Assembly: GCA_028673005.1 (NCBI GenBank)
Contig: CM054118.1
Coordinates: 90,434,858 to 90,498,857 of the forward strand
DNA length: 64,000 nt
Direction: 5' to 3'
DNA from: Tanypteryx hageni
Lineage: Eukaryota; Arthropoda; Insecta; Odonata; Petaluridae
Shown here: piece by piece, positions 35,364 through 47,544 of the stretch
Layout: every line of letters starts with the position of its first letter
How positions within the stretch are numbered: position 1 is the stretch's first letter
Position numbers and translations under genes: made by a program
Notes under the pieces: generated by a model
What the model saw: the letters and a program-made list of their open reading frames with translations, nothing else
Database searches by the model: none
What the model was told of the DNA's origin: nothing

Positions 35364-37081
35364 CAGTAATCACTCCATATTCGTGGGGGTTAGGTTCCTG
35401 AAAAATGCCGTGAATTAGGTTACTAAAGGCTTATGGGATTAGGGGAACATCTACCCCCAGTTTATATAGTAATAACATTGTTGTTGTTTTTAAACTTATA
35501 TTATTATTAATACACATAACCTGTAGTTCTTGAATCTTTACTTCTCGACATGGAATTTAAAAATATGCGCGGTAGGCACAATAACACCCAATGTTTTATT
35601 CGCACAATTTTAAGGAAAAATTGCAAGAATAATTTGAGTAAATATGGTAGTTCATTTACAATTGATTGCATTCATAAAAAGCAATAAATAAATAATGACT
35701 CATATCTTTAATAACAGTGTTGATGTCTCTTTAATGATAATTGCGGCATTGGAAATGTTAGTTGGATGAGGCTCCCTCTTATGGATCATCCATTGACGAT
35801 CCAGCTGATGAATTAAGAGAATTTTGAGCATTGGCGGTGCTACTTTCGGAGACAGCATTTGAGCTTTTCGTAACGTAGCTTGTGATTGGCACCTTCTTCG
35901 ACTTTATTAAGGTTTTAGAGATTTAGTAAATCTTCCATACCTCTCTTAAATTTAATGCTTCGTTCCATGACTGGGTCAACATCAAGCACTGGATCCATAA
36001 GTTCAGACTTTGTCGGCACATCCTCCCCTACCTAATAATTTCCATCATTAAACTAAACAAGGTCCTTTTCAGTTAACTCGCCACCGTTAAGTTCTACTAT
36101 CTCTTCTGGTTGCAAATCCTCAAACCCCCCTCCCAGTCAATATCATGTGCCATACTTGCAGTCATCTTCACTTCTACATCAATTGAAGGAAATCCATCAA
36201 AATTAATGAGAGATACCCTTCCACAATTTTCCCCAACATGCATTTATAGTCCAAGGTTTTATTTAAGATGTAGCGGAATGTGCGACGGGTAGCTCTTGAA
36301 TGCAGCAATTACTCCTTGATCTAAGGGTTGGAGAATTGAAGTTTTTAGGGCAGAAAGATAACTTCGATTTTCAAATGTGCAAATTGAATACTCTGCAGAT
36401 GACCAGGCACATTATCTGAAATGAGGAGTTTAAATGCCAAATTTTTTTAAGGTAAATATTTTTCCTCTTCATGAACCAAATATGAAGCCAATCCATAAAA
36501 ATTATTTCGATGGCCCAGGTCTTCTTGTTTGAATGCCAGAAAACATGTAGTTTATACTTATATTTCCTTTTCAATGCACGAGGATTCAGCGAACGATAAA
36601 TCAACATCGGCTAAATCATGCAATCCCCTGTCACAATGGCACAGAGGAGAAGAGTTAACCTGTCCTCAGCTGCTTTAAGTCCAGGCATCGAATGTTCTTC
36701 TTTTGAGATGAATGTTTGCGAAGGCATCTTCTTCCAAAATAAGCCAAATTTGTCAGCATTAAAAACTTGTTTAGGTTTGTACCCCTTCTTTTCGATGAGC
36801 TTTTTAAGATGGAAAAGCTTCAGCTGCCACATTGGCCGATGCTGATTATCCACTCATTTTAACATTTTGTAAAGCAAACCTTTTAATCAACCCTTACAGG
36901 CTGTAAATATTACTGTCACCTATTATGCAGCATGTGTACCACATGACATTGTATTGCACGGTGTTTTAAGGTAGGGGACCGCGAATAAGTGAAGTTGACC
37001 TCCCACAAATATTGAAACCTTCTACAATAATTTCTGTGCGAATATGAAACTCATGGATGTAAAACCTGTGAGGGATTACTG
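35364..37081 (-). mobile_element. Tigger element, internally deleted
   Basis: Left end TA|CAGTAATCACTCCATATTCG; right end, reversed, CAGTAATCCCTCACAGGTTT. The TA target is intact on the left and CA on the right. Next to the right end CGCGAATAAGTGAAGTTGAC is also typical of subterminal Tigger sequence. The transposase lies on the minus strand and lacks its N-terminal DNA-binding part: coding similarity starts only about 230 bp inside the right terminus and begins mid-protein. Confidence 0.75.
35750..36853 (-). pseudogene. Tigger (TIGD1-like) transposase, N-terminally deleted
   Basis: From 36853 the minus strand reads LKKLIEKKGYKPKQVFNADK then FGLFWKKMPSQTFISKEEHS and AAEDRLTLLLC: the DDE core, with the usual ADET reduced to ADKF, losing a glutamate/threonine. 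The next frame (36607-36371) gives RSLNPRALKRKYK and FWHSNKKTWAI. Near 36420 another frame has ISDNVPGHLQSI, the second catalytic aspartate block, then IKVIFLP-like sequence. Near 36100 are QPEEIVELNGGELTEKDLV and similar C-terminal residues. Frameshifts and the lost catalytic context make it inactive. Confidence 0.7.
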
Positions 37082-37811
37082 CATATCATCAGAAAAGGAA
37101 AAAGGAGTTAATGACCATTTTTTGTTCTCAAGTTTTTTCATAAAATAGCTCAGACACACACAATAAAAACTGCTCTATGGAAACTCTTGTTTTAGAATTA
37201 AATTCGCACATTATATTCCATAATTCTATGCATATAGTATTATTTCTCTAATTTTTTTATCATGTTTTGGAACATTTCTTGGGCATTGCTGCAGAAGTGC
37301 AGATAAATTTTCAATTTGATGTTATCCTTTTCATTCACTTCATTGATCTGGAGATCTATTTTTATAAGTTTGGGGCATTCGTTCCCTATGCTTGAAAAGT
37401 ACAATTTTAAAGCATTCCTGTTCCTTATAAGTCTCAACGCAAGGTAACAATGGCAACCAGCATGTAGTAAGGTGTCTTAATGTTTCAGTGATTCTTATCT
37501 TTTTGCCAAAATAGAAAAATGTCCATATGTTTTCATACCAGATTGTAGCGCAATGACGGAAATTCCAGTCATGAGTCACAGGATAGCATCCCTCATGATG
37601 AGAATTCCAGTCATGCCATGCTGAACGTGTTAAACCTATTCCCTATGAATTTGTTGATTTCCTTTGGAAAATGGCAAGAAACATGTAGACTGCAGAAAGA
37701 ACATTTTTCTGTATTCTTGTAGTGCAGGGCATTAAAATGAGTGAGCAATAAACAGCAGATATTATCAAAGTGTTTATTTGGTGCATTTCTTAAATTTTGA
37801 AGATTATTTAC

Positions 37812-38151
37812 CAAGGCATGTCAAACGCTTCGCGTTACCAGGGTCGCATTAAAGCAATGGATGTTATGGGAGGGTCGCATTAGGATTATAGTTGTTTAAT
37901 GAGTGCCAGAGTTGGGAAAAATTACCTTTTTCTAGAAGATTGAACATGTTATTCGCCATTAAAAACGACAATTTAGAAAATGTGTTCCATTATACTTCAG
38001 TAACAATGGCAAAATCCTGTCTTTCACAAAAATTATGTATTTATATAAAATCTTCAATGGTTTGATTCAAACAAAAATTAATAATTAAGGCTGCAGTTAG
38101 ACACAGAAATGACTGCATGCAGCCCGCAGACTACAAGTTTGACATGCCTGG
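37812..38151. mobile_element. hAT-like MITE, 340 bp
   Basis: Left end CAAGGCATGTCAAACGCTTC; right end, reversed, CCAGGCATGTCAAACTTGTA followed by GTCTGCGGGCTGC. Such CAGG-starting ends are usual for Charlie-type hAT elements. I found no clear 8-bp duplication, so the exact ends are uncertain. Confidence 0.5.
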
Positions 38152-38448
38152 TATAAAGTAACTGACTTTGTGGGCTTTGCATTTGAGATGCTTGGAGTAA
38201 TTCATCACTAGGGATCCTTCAGAACAAGAAAACTACAAGTTTAGAATGCATGAATCCTTGTCAGGGACCTCGGTAACATGCTCCTGCAACAAAAAAAAAA
38301 CACTTTTTGTTGAGCATTTAAATAAATTTTTTATATATAAGTTATAACATCAGTAAGATTTCTTCAACAGGATTGAAGTTTTTATTTAGCTGCTGTCCTA
38401 AAAGTAGGTGTTAGAAGTAGTGAGCCTTTTAGTAGCCCTTTGTAAGTA

Positions 38449-40752
38449 CAGTCAAACTCGTTTATAACGAGCACGGTTGTAACGAGTTCACGGCTATAGT
38501 GAGCAAATGCTACCTCCAAGATAAGTTTACATACATTTACATACAAATATTTCACGTATATAACGAGCACGCTTCACGGATATATCGAGCAAATTTCGAC
38601 CACTTCTCACTGTCTCAAACGCGGCGGCGGTCAGCCCCTTCAATCCTCATAGTGACCCAAAATATGTAACCTTGTGTTCTCGAGTCCAGCCTCTACACCC
38701 TATCCCTCGGGGAGGTTAAAGACCGCGGCGATGTTGTTAAAAAATAATCCCTTCGTCCAAACCAAGAATTCCCAACTTGCAGGTACAGTGGTACTCGCGG
38801 AGGTCCTTTGTCCTCTCCTCCCAACCCCTAGCTCTTTTACAGCCAGGAGGTTGTGTTTGGAAGGGGGGTAAGGGCATGTACAATGGCGCCCACCCCCGTC
38901 GCTCAGCCAAATGCACCCAACACCCTTTCCCACGTAAAGATGGGAAATCCCACGTTTAATCCGTCTCCTCATTAACTCTTCCTGGAATTGGTATGCTCAC
39001 AGTTTGCAAAGAAAGTTCGTAGCCTTGATCACAAAAATCAGTTGAGATTTTGCCCTTGAACGAGTAACATGTCCGTACATAAAAGGAAGTGTTTGTCTAT
39101 TCGCGAAAAGGATGATATTATTCGAGAGTTAGAACGTGGTAAAAAAATGTTGAAGTGTGTAAAAAATTTAATTTATCGTCGTCTACGGTTTCAACCTTAT
39201 GGAAAAACAAAGAAGCGATTTTATCTGCACTAGAGAACAACCTAACAACGAACAAGAAAATGAGGAAGTGTGACTTGGGTACTGTTGATCAAGCACTTCT
39301 GGAGTGGTTTAAGACGCAGAGAAATGCTGGTTTCCCCATCAAAGTACAGGCAGATAAATTTGCAAAACCGTTAGGACACGAGAACTTCACATGCAATAAT
39401 GGGTGGCTTGACCGTTTTAAAAATCGGCATAACATTGTTTATGCGAAAGGCCCTGTCAGCAGATTTAAAAACGGCAAGTGAATGGGTGAAAAGTGTTTGG
39501 GAGGAGTGTGGAAAAGGTTACAGAGAAGAAGACATCTACAATGCCGACGAAACTGGACTGTTTTACAACATGATGCCTGATGCAATGTTTAAATTCAAAG
39601 GTGACAAATGTGTTGGTGGTAAAAGACCTAAGAATCGTTTAACAGTTTTAATGTGCGCAAACATAAATGGGACTGACAAAAAAAAACTTTTTGTTATTGG
39701 TAAGTCACAAAAGCCACGTTGTTTCAAAAATGTAAAGAAGCTTCCCGTTGAATATGCAGCTAATAACTAAAATAATAACTTCCAATATTTTTCAGCAATA
39801 TGTAAGTCAGTGGAACAACGAGTTACGAAGGAAAAATAGAAACATTTTACTCCTTGTCGATAACTGTCCTGTGCACCCACATATGCAGGAGTTATCCAAT
39901 GTAAAACTGGTGTTTTGCCTCCAAATGCGACTTCTATTTTGCAACCAATGGACATGGGGATAATTAAAAGTTTTAAATGCCATTTCAAGCGATTTTTTGT
40001 TCTACAGTTGATTGAAAGTAGGGAAAGGTTTAGATGGCAACGACTCTGTATTGGATGCAATTCATTTGATGACAGGTGCATGTTTCACCTACAACGATCA
40101 TAAACTGTTTTCGAAAGTCTAGTTTAATATCGGGAGAATTTTCGATTGATAACCATAACGTTGACGAAGATCAGAATGGCTTAAAGAAAATGGAATTGCG
40201 AATTTTGACCATGTAAATGACATTGACAATTTTGTTCATGTTGATGATGATTTGATTACCAGTGGAATTCCTACGGAGAGTGAAATAACAGACAGTATAA
40301 AGCACAGCAGACATTGATGAAGACAATGCTGAATGTGTCGAAGACACAATCCTTACTCAGTAAGCCGTGGAAACATTAAATGATTTTTTTTAAAACATTA
40401 ACATTTCCGATGGTGTTTTTAGTGCACTAAGTGTGATAAGAGGAAACTTAAGAGTCTTCAAAGTGAAATCTATGAAACAGGCTACTATTCAAAGTTATTT
40501 TTGTAAAAAGGGGATACAGCTGCGAGTAAATTTTATATGTACGTATGTTTACTTTAAATTTTCTAGTTTCTCATTTTTAGGTTTTTTCATAAATTTACTA
40601 AATACACTTTCTGTTTATATATTCACTTTTACTTCTTATGCCATATTTCACCATACGCATGCATGGTTTTGCCTTCACGGATATTAAGTTAAACGGCTAT
40701 AACGAGCAAAACTAAACGGTCCCGTGGCGCTCGTTATAGGCGAGTTTGACTG
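38449..40752 (+). mobile_element. Complete pogo/Tigger transposon, 2.3 kb
   Basis: Perfectly placed ends: left TA|CAGTCAAACTCGTTTATAAC and right, reversed, CAGTCAAACTCGCCTATAAC, with TA at 38447-38448 and 40753-40754. Subterminal copies of ATAACGAGCA are repeated at both ends and may be transposase-binding sites (inferred). It carries a nearly full-length transposase on the + strand. It is the best preserved element here and probably among the younger ones. Confidence 0.85.
39069..40103 (+). pseudogene. Tigger (TIGD4/6-like) transposase with about four frameshifts
   Basis: An ATG at 39069 opens MSVHKRKCLSIREKDDIIRE, a CENP-B-type N-terminal helix-turn-helix. A frameshift in the A-run near 39140 leads to VCKKFNLSSSTVSTLWKNKE, then NNGWLDRFKNRHNI (second DNA-binding domain). 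Another shift near 39450 leads to YNADETGLFYNMMPDAMFKF and KNRLTVLMCANINGTDKKKL (first catalytic Asp block). A third near 39770 leads to NILLLVDNCPVHPHMQEL (second Asp). A fourth near 39905 leads to PPNATSILQPMDMGIIKSFK (third catalytic region). All blocks of the family are present in order; only small indels inactivate it. Confidence 0.8.
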
Positions 40753-41460
40753 TATTCATATACTGATAACCTGTACTTATGGTGGATTACTGGTGTTAAC
40801 TGTGTTAGTCGATATGTTTTGGAATGAATGCATCAGTCCCTGGCAAGGTCTCTCATCACTTAAAATGGAGTATGTGTTCAAGTCCACTTGCGTTTTATTT
40901 TCTTTCTAAAGGTATGGAAGGTTTTATTTCTTATTAATCATTTTATTACCAAAGGACTATTATTAGTTTGGTCTCTGTAGTGAGCTGGTGTTACTTTTAT
41001 TTTTATAACCATATGCATTGTTTGGCAAGGTGAGGTTTGAAATTTTAAGGTTTTTGGTCTGACAATAGGTTTTACAGAAATCTTTGGGTTAAGAATGGCA
41101 AGAAATAGAGAGTGTTATACAGTATAGAATTTTTTAACTGTATAGGCCATCATAATTAGAAACGGTGAATTATAGAATTCATTTTTTTTAGTGGTTTGTA
41201 AGGTTAAATTTGTCCAAAATTAATTTTAAAAAGAACTTTTATTATACTTTAAGAGGTCTTTTTGATTGGATTGGAAACATAGACTTAAAAGAATAATATA
41301 TAACTAATTCTTAAGGGGCAACTTTAATTTGTGAATTATTTGTTTGAATTGATAGGTGTTATTTCATAGTTCTGTATTAGTGCAACTGCATGTAATTTGT
41401 GAATTGGAACAATTTTTCATCGGGAAAAGGAGGATGTGGTGATTTTAACACGGAGAAATG

Positions 41461-42852
41461 CCGTATTTCTCTGCATATAAGATACACCAGGGTATATGGT
41501 GCAGTTCAAAAGGGTGGTGCATAACATTTTAGAGGAACTTGATTCATAAAATAAATAGAGATGGTCTAAAACATGTATAATTGCTTCAAGACGTATAGCT
41601 AAATGTGCCCTGTGTGAACTCTGCAGACTTATTAATTAAAGCTGTTGAACTGTGCCTTAAGGGTGCTGGTGGTGTTGTGGTTAGGATGCTGGCTGCTACT
41701 TGCCTGCTGTTCGAAAGAACAGCTGGCACAAATCCTGTGAAAGTAAAAATTTTCCAAGGTCACCCGGCCCCCTGTTTGTGTGGTTTGAGGAGACTGCAAA
41801 TTCAGCATTCCGTTCTTCAGAAGGGCCGTTAAGCCATTGGCCCCCTAGGTGCTCTTTGTTAAGAGTAGGCTAATGTCGGCACCAGGTTTCTCTCCTCCCT
41901 TGTGAATGTGTTCAGTGTGGAAGGAGCTATGGCTATAATAATCCAAGAGGTTGATTAGCCAAAAATACACACACTCTGAGTGTGCCGCACATGTTGCACG
42001 TATAGATACCCTTTGCTGATAGTACTTCCTTAAACTTAAGTTCAAGGTGATATTTTAATATATTGAGATAAATAATAAATGGAATGCATATCTAATAATG
42101 ATACATACGCTATACTAGTCTTTTTCTTCTGCAATTTTTTTGCCTTGTACCTAACGATTTTGATCAATACAGCAATATCAAACTACCTCTGTTCTACTAT
42201 CCATCACTTCCTCCTCTAGCTGTGGTCATTTAAGACCAGCCTTACAAAGATTGTTTCTCTTGTCCCATCAGCATCAGTTTTTCCTCGTTTGCGCTGATCA
42301 TTTTTTTCTTTGGGAGGTGGACGAAATGACATGCTGCTGCTCGGTTTCTGTGCATATTTGTATATTGAGTCGCCTGAAGCTTGTAGGTATATCTTTTCAT
42401 TCTTGTAGCCATTGCAATCTCAATAAACGTAACGTTATTTATCCTAGATATGTATAAAATATTTATGGCATCTACACAAATTCTATATTTCTGTGGCATT
42501 AATCACACTATTCAATGGGCTCATTAGGAACTAAAACATTACAAACGCACCAAAACTGTAATCACTGTGAGCAGACATGTATTAAAGCATAATAATGAAA
42601 ATACTTCCTTAGAATTCACGTTGCAGAAGGTATTACTGTATATATTAATAAATTTTTCACCATTAATTATTAATAATGTATGTTTTATTGTTTTTGCGAC
42701 GAATGACTGTCAATTATTCCATTTTGGGGATGATGCTCGTTAATGTCAGTATTGAGAACAGTATTAATCTTACCTTCAGCATATAAGATGCAGACTGACT
42801 TTGTGGCAACTTTTCTGGAAAAAAAGTGCGTCTTAAATGCGGAGAAATACAG
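41461..42852. mobile_element. pogo-type MITE (family M), with nested SINE
   Basis: Left end CCGTATTTCTCTGCATATAA; right end, reversed, CTGTATTTCTCCGCATTTAA, followed by TA. Its interior (42180-42600) aligns with 60880-61330, e.g. GTAGCCATTGCAATCTCAAT and GGCATTAATCACA, so the two belong to one family. Removing the SINE leaves about 1.07 kb. No transposase. Confidence 0.75.
41661..41985 (+). mobile_element. tRNA-derived SINE, copy 2 (nested in a pogo MITE)
   Basis: Same family as 6703-7005. The head reads TGTTGTGGTTAGGATGCTGG (A-box-like), then a B-box-like GGCACAAATCCTG about 50 nt on. It interrupts the MITE at 41461-42852: the related MITE at 60250-61530 runs directly from GGCTGTTGGAGTG to CACCACACG where this copy has the SINE between CTGTTGAACTGTGCC and GTGTGCCGC. 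The SINE is therefore younger than the MITE copy. Confidence 0.7.
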
Positions 42853-42954
42853 TATTTATATCTTTATTTGAGTGAGATTGAGACTAGGCAGTATCTTCTT
42901 TCATCTATCCCATATATCAACTAAAAAAAATTCTAGTTGATAAAATGACTATTG

Positions 42955-43271
42955 CCATATTAGCCTGAATATAATGCGATGTTTTTATCCTGTAATTACA
43001 TTTGAAAATTAGCTCTAGCTTTATTTTCAATGACTAGTGATTTGAATAAGAGGGGATAGGAGCTGAAAATTTCTGTCCAAATAGGTAGGAGTTGGTTTTG
43101 AACGGTCATATGTTAGGCTTTTTCTAGATAATCACTCGGATGTTGATGTGCTATTTTGAAACTGGCACAATTTAGTGTAAGATTATGATTTTTCTGTGCG
43201 TTGACATTTGTACCTTTACAATCCTTCCAAAACATTATATTTAAGGCTGCCTTATATTCAGGTTAATGTGG
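42955..43271. mobile_element. pogo-type MITE, 317 bp
   Basis: Left end CCATATTAGCCTGAATATAA then TGCGATG; right end, reversed, CCACATTAACCTGAATATAA. TA follows on the right and TG precedes on the left. It lies about 100 bp after the family M element. Confidence 0.7.
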
Positions 43272-43435
43272 TATTTCATTTCGTCTTGATTTTCTTTGAA
43301 GCTGAACAATAAGATTACTGTATGATTCATATAAATGTCAACCTATAATGTATTCTAGTCTTCCTTTTCTGTGTTTAACATTAGAAAGATCATCCATCAG
43401 GTTCTTTTCTTTTAGATTTTCTGTGCAGAAATTAA

Positions 43436-43990
43436 CCACTCGTCTGGGTATGCCGTATATATACGTCATGCTGTTTTCTCGGCTGTTTGTTATGGGTATG
43501 CTGTAAAATTCCATCACGCAGTTTCTCCGGCAGCTATCTGCATCCTTTTAGTTTACCGTCTCGGCAGTAAATGGGCTTCACTTCCTTATTTGGAAAAGAT
43601 ACGCTTCTCGTATCTAGACCCTGACTTTGCTTAGCGGGTTGCATTTCCGTTACCCTAATTTTAAAATTAACGCCATTTGTATGTTATTTATAATATTATT
43701 TTTTAATCACTTAGTAATTGTGTAAATTTTTAATGTCTTTAGACAATATTTTAGGAATTTGTGTTCGTTAAATATTATTAACAAATTAAATTTTTATTGT
43801 AATAATAAATATATATCAACATTTTAATTCATGTCTTGTGGTAAAAATAGTTTAAGACAAATTTTAAGAATAAACAATTCAAATACTGAATAATTAACGT
43901 ATTTTTTAATCGATTTGCGATTTGATTCACCTCAATTGCAATTTAAATGCCCACCTCAAGTTTCGAAAAATTAAATACCCAGATGAGTGT
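43436..43990. mobile_element. piggyBac-like MITE, 555 bp
   Basis: TTAA at 43432-43435 and 43991-43994 brackets inverted ends CCACTCGTCTGGGTATGCCG and, reversed, ACACTCATCTGGGTATTTAA. An exact TTAA on both sides with matched ends is the piggyBac signature. The left half is GC-rich, the right half very AT-rich. No transposase. Confidence 0.6.
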
Positions 43991-44977
43991 TTAATGCGAT
44001 CTTTCATTTTTCACTTTCAGTAGCTGAGGTAAATTTTTATGTTGCAACACAATTGTTGACATACTTAGCATAAAGTTGTTTTTCATGTATCCATGTGATT
44101 TGACAAATAAAAACACTATTTGAATAATTTATAACAATTCAATTAAGATATGAGAGCTAGTTATTGCTCACAAAAAAGTGTATAGGATCAGGAGTTAATA
44201 TTTTAGTTTGCATACCTCCAAATTTTGTAGGAATGCTCATTTGTGCTACAACTGGTAATAGCATTGAATTTACTTAATTGTTCACAGGTCCATTTCTATC
44301 ACCCCTTAAATTCATGCTCTTACCAATCCTTCTGCTCAGTCATGCCACTTAACATTCTGTGCTTACATTTAACATATGGCATGAGTTGTATATTATAATA
44401 GTTTGTGTGTGAAATTAGAAAAAACCAACAGCAAACTCTGTGAGAGAGTAACTTTAGAAATGCAAATATTGTTGCATTAGACAATTATATGCTTTAAAGC
44501 AATTAATATGATTGGATCAGTGCCGTCCATATGCATAAGAAATGGAAACAAAAATTCCAGGCATAGGACTTGAGTAGATTAAGGCAACAAATTGCAGGTT
44601 GACTGTTTTTTCCCTTATGTAATGACAGGATTAAGTTTTTAAGTACACAAAAGTCCCTGTCCGGTTACCTAATGATGGTGATTACTCCTGTTGTAAATAT
44701 GATGTGGAAATTAGCAAATGTTTAATACAATTAAAAATACTATCTAGTATTGTTTACGTATTTTGATTTTTTTAAATAACTTTTTATTTTTGCTTGGAAA
44801 TCTCATCGGTAGACAGTAATAGAAATGTATTCATTTTTGATTTTGTTTATTACAAAAATATATCCCAAATGTAAAATTTATGCAGTTTATAATAAAATAT
44901 TGCTCAGAACAAGTGCAGGAACATTTATAATACAATAATTTTCCTGAATTCAGTGGAAACGTTGACTAAACACTAAA

Positions 44978-45466
44978 ATGGTTAACCATGTATATTTTTT
45001 ATCTGAATTATATGCTTGCAGTAGAGTGGTACACACAAAAGCAAAGTACAACAAAAAGTTGGACAAAAGTACTGAGTTTCTTGTCTCACTTGTTTGCTTT
45101 TGGCTGCACAGTATGCCCTCTCTGGTATGGGTCTCCTTCCTTTCAGTCAATGGTTCAATTCTGGGTAGTGCCTTCCTGAGAGGTGAATGGGATGGGGCAT
45201 CTCAGGTGGTCATCCTGCCCTTGGGGAGACAATGTTTGGATGGTGTACCTCTATTATTTTTTCAGTTAGCCACAATCTATATTCTAAATGCACTATGGTT
45301 CCTACTGTTTTCTTATAGAACACATAAGAATTCCAAACCACCAATTCTAGGATGTGGAAGAAAATCTTCTTGTAATATTTCTTTCTTCATTTTCTTGCGA
45401 TATGGTAATCTGCTAAATGCTGATCCACTTGTTCCGCTCCTCCCATTGTGCTGTTGTAGTCAGTAA
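44978..45466 (+). other. Unexplained open reading frame, 162 codons
   Basis: This is one of the two longest open frames in the window, starting MVNHVYFLSELYACSRVVHT and rich in leucine, phenylalanine and serine, with hydrophobic runs such as LATIYILNALWFLLFSY. I recognise no domain. Within it, GTCAATGGTTCAATTCTGGG has Pol III B-box form, so the frame may lie across a SINE. No splice sites or neighbours support a gene. Chance or an unrecognised element is more likely than a real protein. Confidence 0.2.
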
Positions 45467-46105
45467 TGGCCTTTGGTTCACTCTAGACTGTGCAATAGGT
45501 GTCTGTAGACCAAGAAACTAGCTAATTGCAGTGATATGCAGTAATTATCCATTGTTAGGCAGTATCACTTTTCCAGCAAAGGTTTCACTGAACTCATTAC
45601 TACTTGTGTCATCATGGAAAGATTATTGTATTCCTTGTCCAAAACAAGGGTCAATTGGGACCCAAAAATGATAGATAACACTGCATTTGCTGATGCAGTT
45701 TGAAAAAGCACATTCTATTTGGACTTATAAACTTAAAATTATGTATTAACTTTGTATTATAATAATATGAATAATTTATTCAATAGTTAATTTAAAAAGT
45801 ACATTCCTACTCATACACATTTTAGGTTTATATCTAATGACTATTCTGTTTCCCATAAGGTAACACGTAAAATCGATTTTTCGACTTACAGGCTTTTACT
45901 CTTTTGCAAATTAAAATTAGAAGGAAATGACATACGATCTTGAGACCTGGGCCGTTTTAAAGAAAAATAAATAACATTTCTTATTTTTGTCGTCATATTT
46001 ATTGGAAAATTTTAAGCTTTATAATGATGTTGTCATTCTTAAACCTCAAGATTGTATTGTTGTCTCAGTGCTTATAGTATATGCATAAGGAAAGCATGCT
46101 TTAAT

Positions 46106-46265
46106 ATGAGAGAGAGGAAGAAAAAAAGAGATAGAGTGGGGGGGAGAGGGAGGGAGACAGAGGAGGAGGGAAAGATAGATAGATGTTAGTGTGAGATTGA
46201 GACTAAAAAGTCTATTTTTCCAAAGAACGAGAGAGAAAGAATGGGAGAGAAGAGAGAAAAGGAGT
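46106..46265 (+). repeat. Purine-rich (GA/GGA) low-complexity tract
   Basis: Mostly A and G on the + strand: GAGAGAGAGGAAG, then GGGGGGGAGAGGGAGGGAG, GATAGATAGATG and later AGAGAAGAGAGAAAAGG. The long open frame on the other strand (Ser/Leu/Pro runs) is a by-product of this composition. Confidence 0.75.
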
Positions 46266-46379
46266 AAGAATGTGAAGCCTTGAACAATACTTGATCCACA
46301 CATATCCATCATATTATTATACTAATTAATTTAATAATAGCAATTCATATTAAATTAGAATTTAAAATTCATAAAGAAA

Positions 46380-47420
46380 GCCGCTTTCCTTTGTTTGGAT
46401 GAAAGTATGGATGCAACAGCACAGGTGCAACTTGTGGTTATTGTCAAATTCTCCTCGAAAAATACAATGAGGGAGGAATTAAATTAATGGCATTGCCAGG
46501 AAAAACTACAATGTGATATTATGAATGAATTAAAAAAAGAATTTAAAGAAATGGGTATCAACTTAAAAAATATTATTGGTAACAGCCGATGGAGCTCCAA
46601 GTATGATTGACAAACATGTTGGATTTGTTCAATTACTTTCAAAAGAAATTGAATGCCTTTTGCTTCAGTTTTATTGTATAATACACCAGGAAGCACTTTG
46701 TACAAAAAAAGTTTAAATTCACTTGAAAATGTGATTTCTGTAATGAACAAAAATTGTTAATTTTATTACTGCTCGCCTTCCTAGTAAACGAGAGTTTGCA
46801 AAACTTTTAGATGAGGTTGAATCTCAATATTCAGGATTAGTTATGTACAATAATGTCCGATGGCTGCATCACGGTCAACTTTTGAACTGTTTTATTAGCA
46901 TTTTACATAGATGAAGTAAGATTGTTTTTATAGGACAGTGCAAGATTTTCCAGAGCTTACAGATACGAACTGGTTAAACGATTTAATTATTTTTTTCAAT
47001 TTCATGCAACATTTCAATGTACTAAATGTAAAACTTCAAGGCTAAGTTCAGGTCGTATTAAGAATGTATGAACATATTAAAGCTTTTAAGAAGCTTGAAG
47101 TATTTGAAAAGAATTTGACGTCTGAAATTTTAAAGTACTTTATATCACTTAAGAAGCATCTTGCCACATCACCGTTTTTTCATTGATGATGGCAAGCATA
47201 AGATATTTTGTAAAAGTACATCCCTTTAATAGGAGATACAAAGAAAATATTTTTGGAAAGATTTGATCAATTTCTTAAAGTGGAGACAACATTTAAAATT
47301 CATCATATTGCGGCATATGATCAGTTGACTTTCTTCGAATGACTTGACATCGATAATTTAGAGATGGAATTGAGTTTCAAAACAGTTCTGTATGGAGTAA
47401 TAAATTTGTGGAGCTAAATG
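46380..47420 (+). pseudogene. hAT transposase remnant (Charlie/ZBED5-like)
   Basis: In shifting frames: AAFLCLDESMDATAQVQLVV at 46380 (the catalytic DES/T-D motif context), VTADGAPSMIDKHVGFVQLL near 46585, CIIHQEALC near 46680 (the conserved H-x-E/A-L-C motif), VNFITARLPSKREFAKLL-like sequence near 46760, NNVRWLHHG near 46850, then DFPELTDTNWLNDLIIFFNF and HFNVLNVKLQG near 46945, and MYEHIKAFKKLEVFEKNL near 47070. This is the order of hAT transposases annotated as ZBED5- or GTF2IRD2-like. The BED finger and the C-terminal dimerisation block are missing. Stops and shifts make it inactive. Confidence 0.7.
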
Positions 47421-47544
47421 TTAAGCTAGGGAATAGTTACTCTGACAATGAAGAGACTGAGAAATTATCAGAGGGAATGAGAGTTGAGAATTTAATTCTC
47501 TCAGAATGGAGCTCTTTACCTTATTCATTTATGAGCCATTTATT

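Noticed and set aside
37600..37814. Minus-strand frame with KNTEKCSFCSLHVSCHFP as a piggyBac zinc-binding C-terminus
   Set aside because: Too short and poorly matched, with no flanking transposase blocks or TTAA ends.
46046..46312. Minus-strand frame rich in Ser, Leu and Pro
   Set aside because: Translation of a purine-rich simple-sequence tract.
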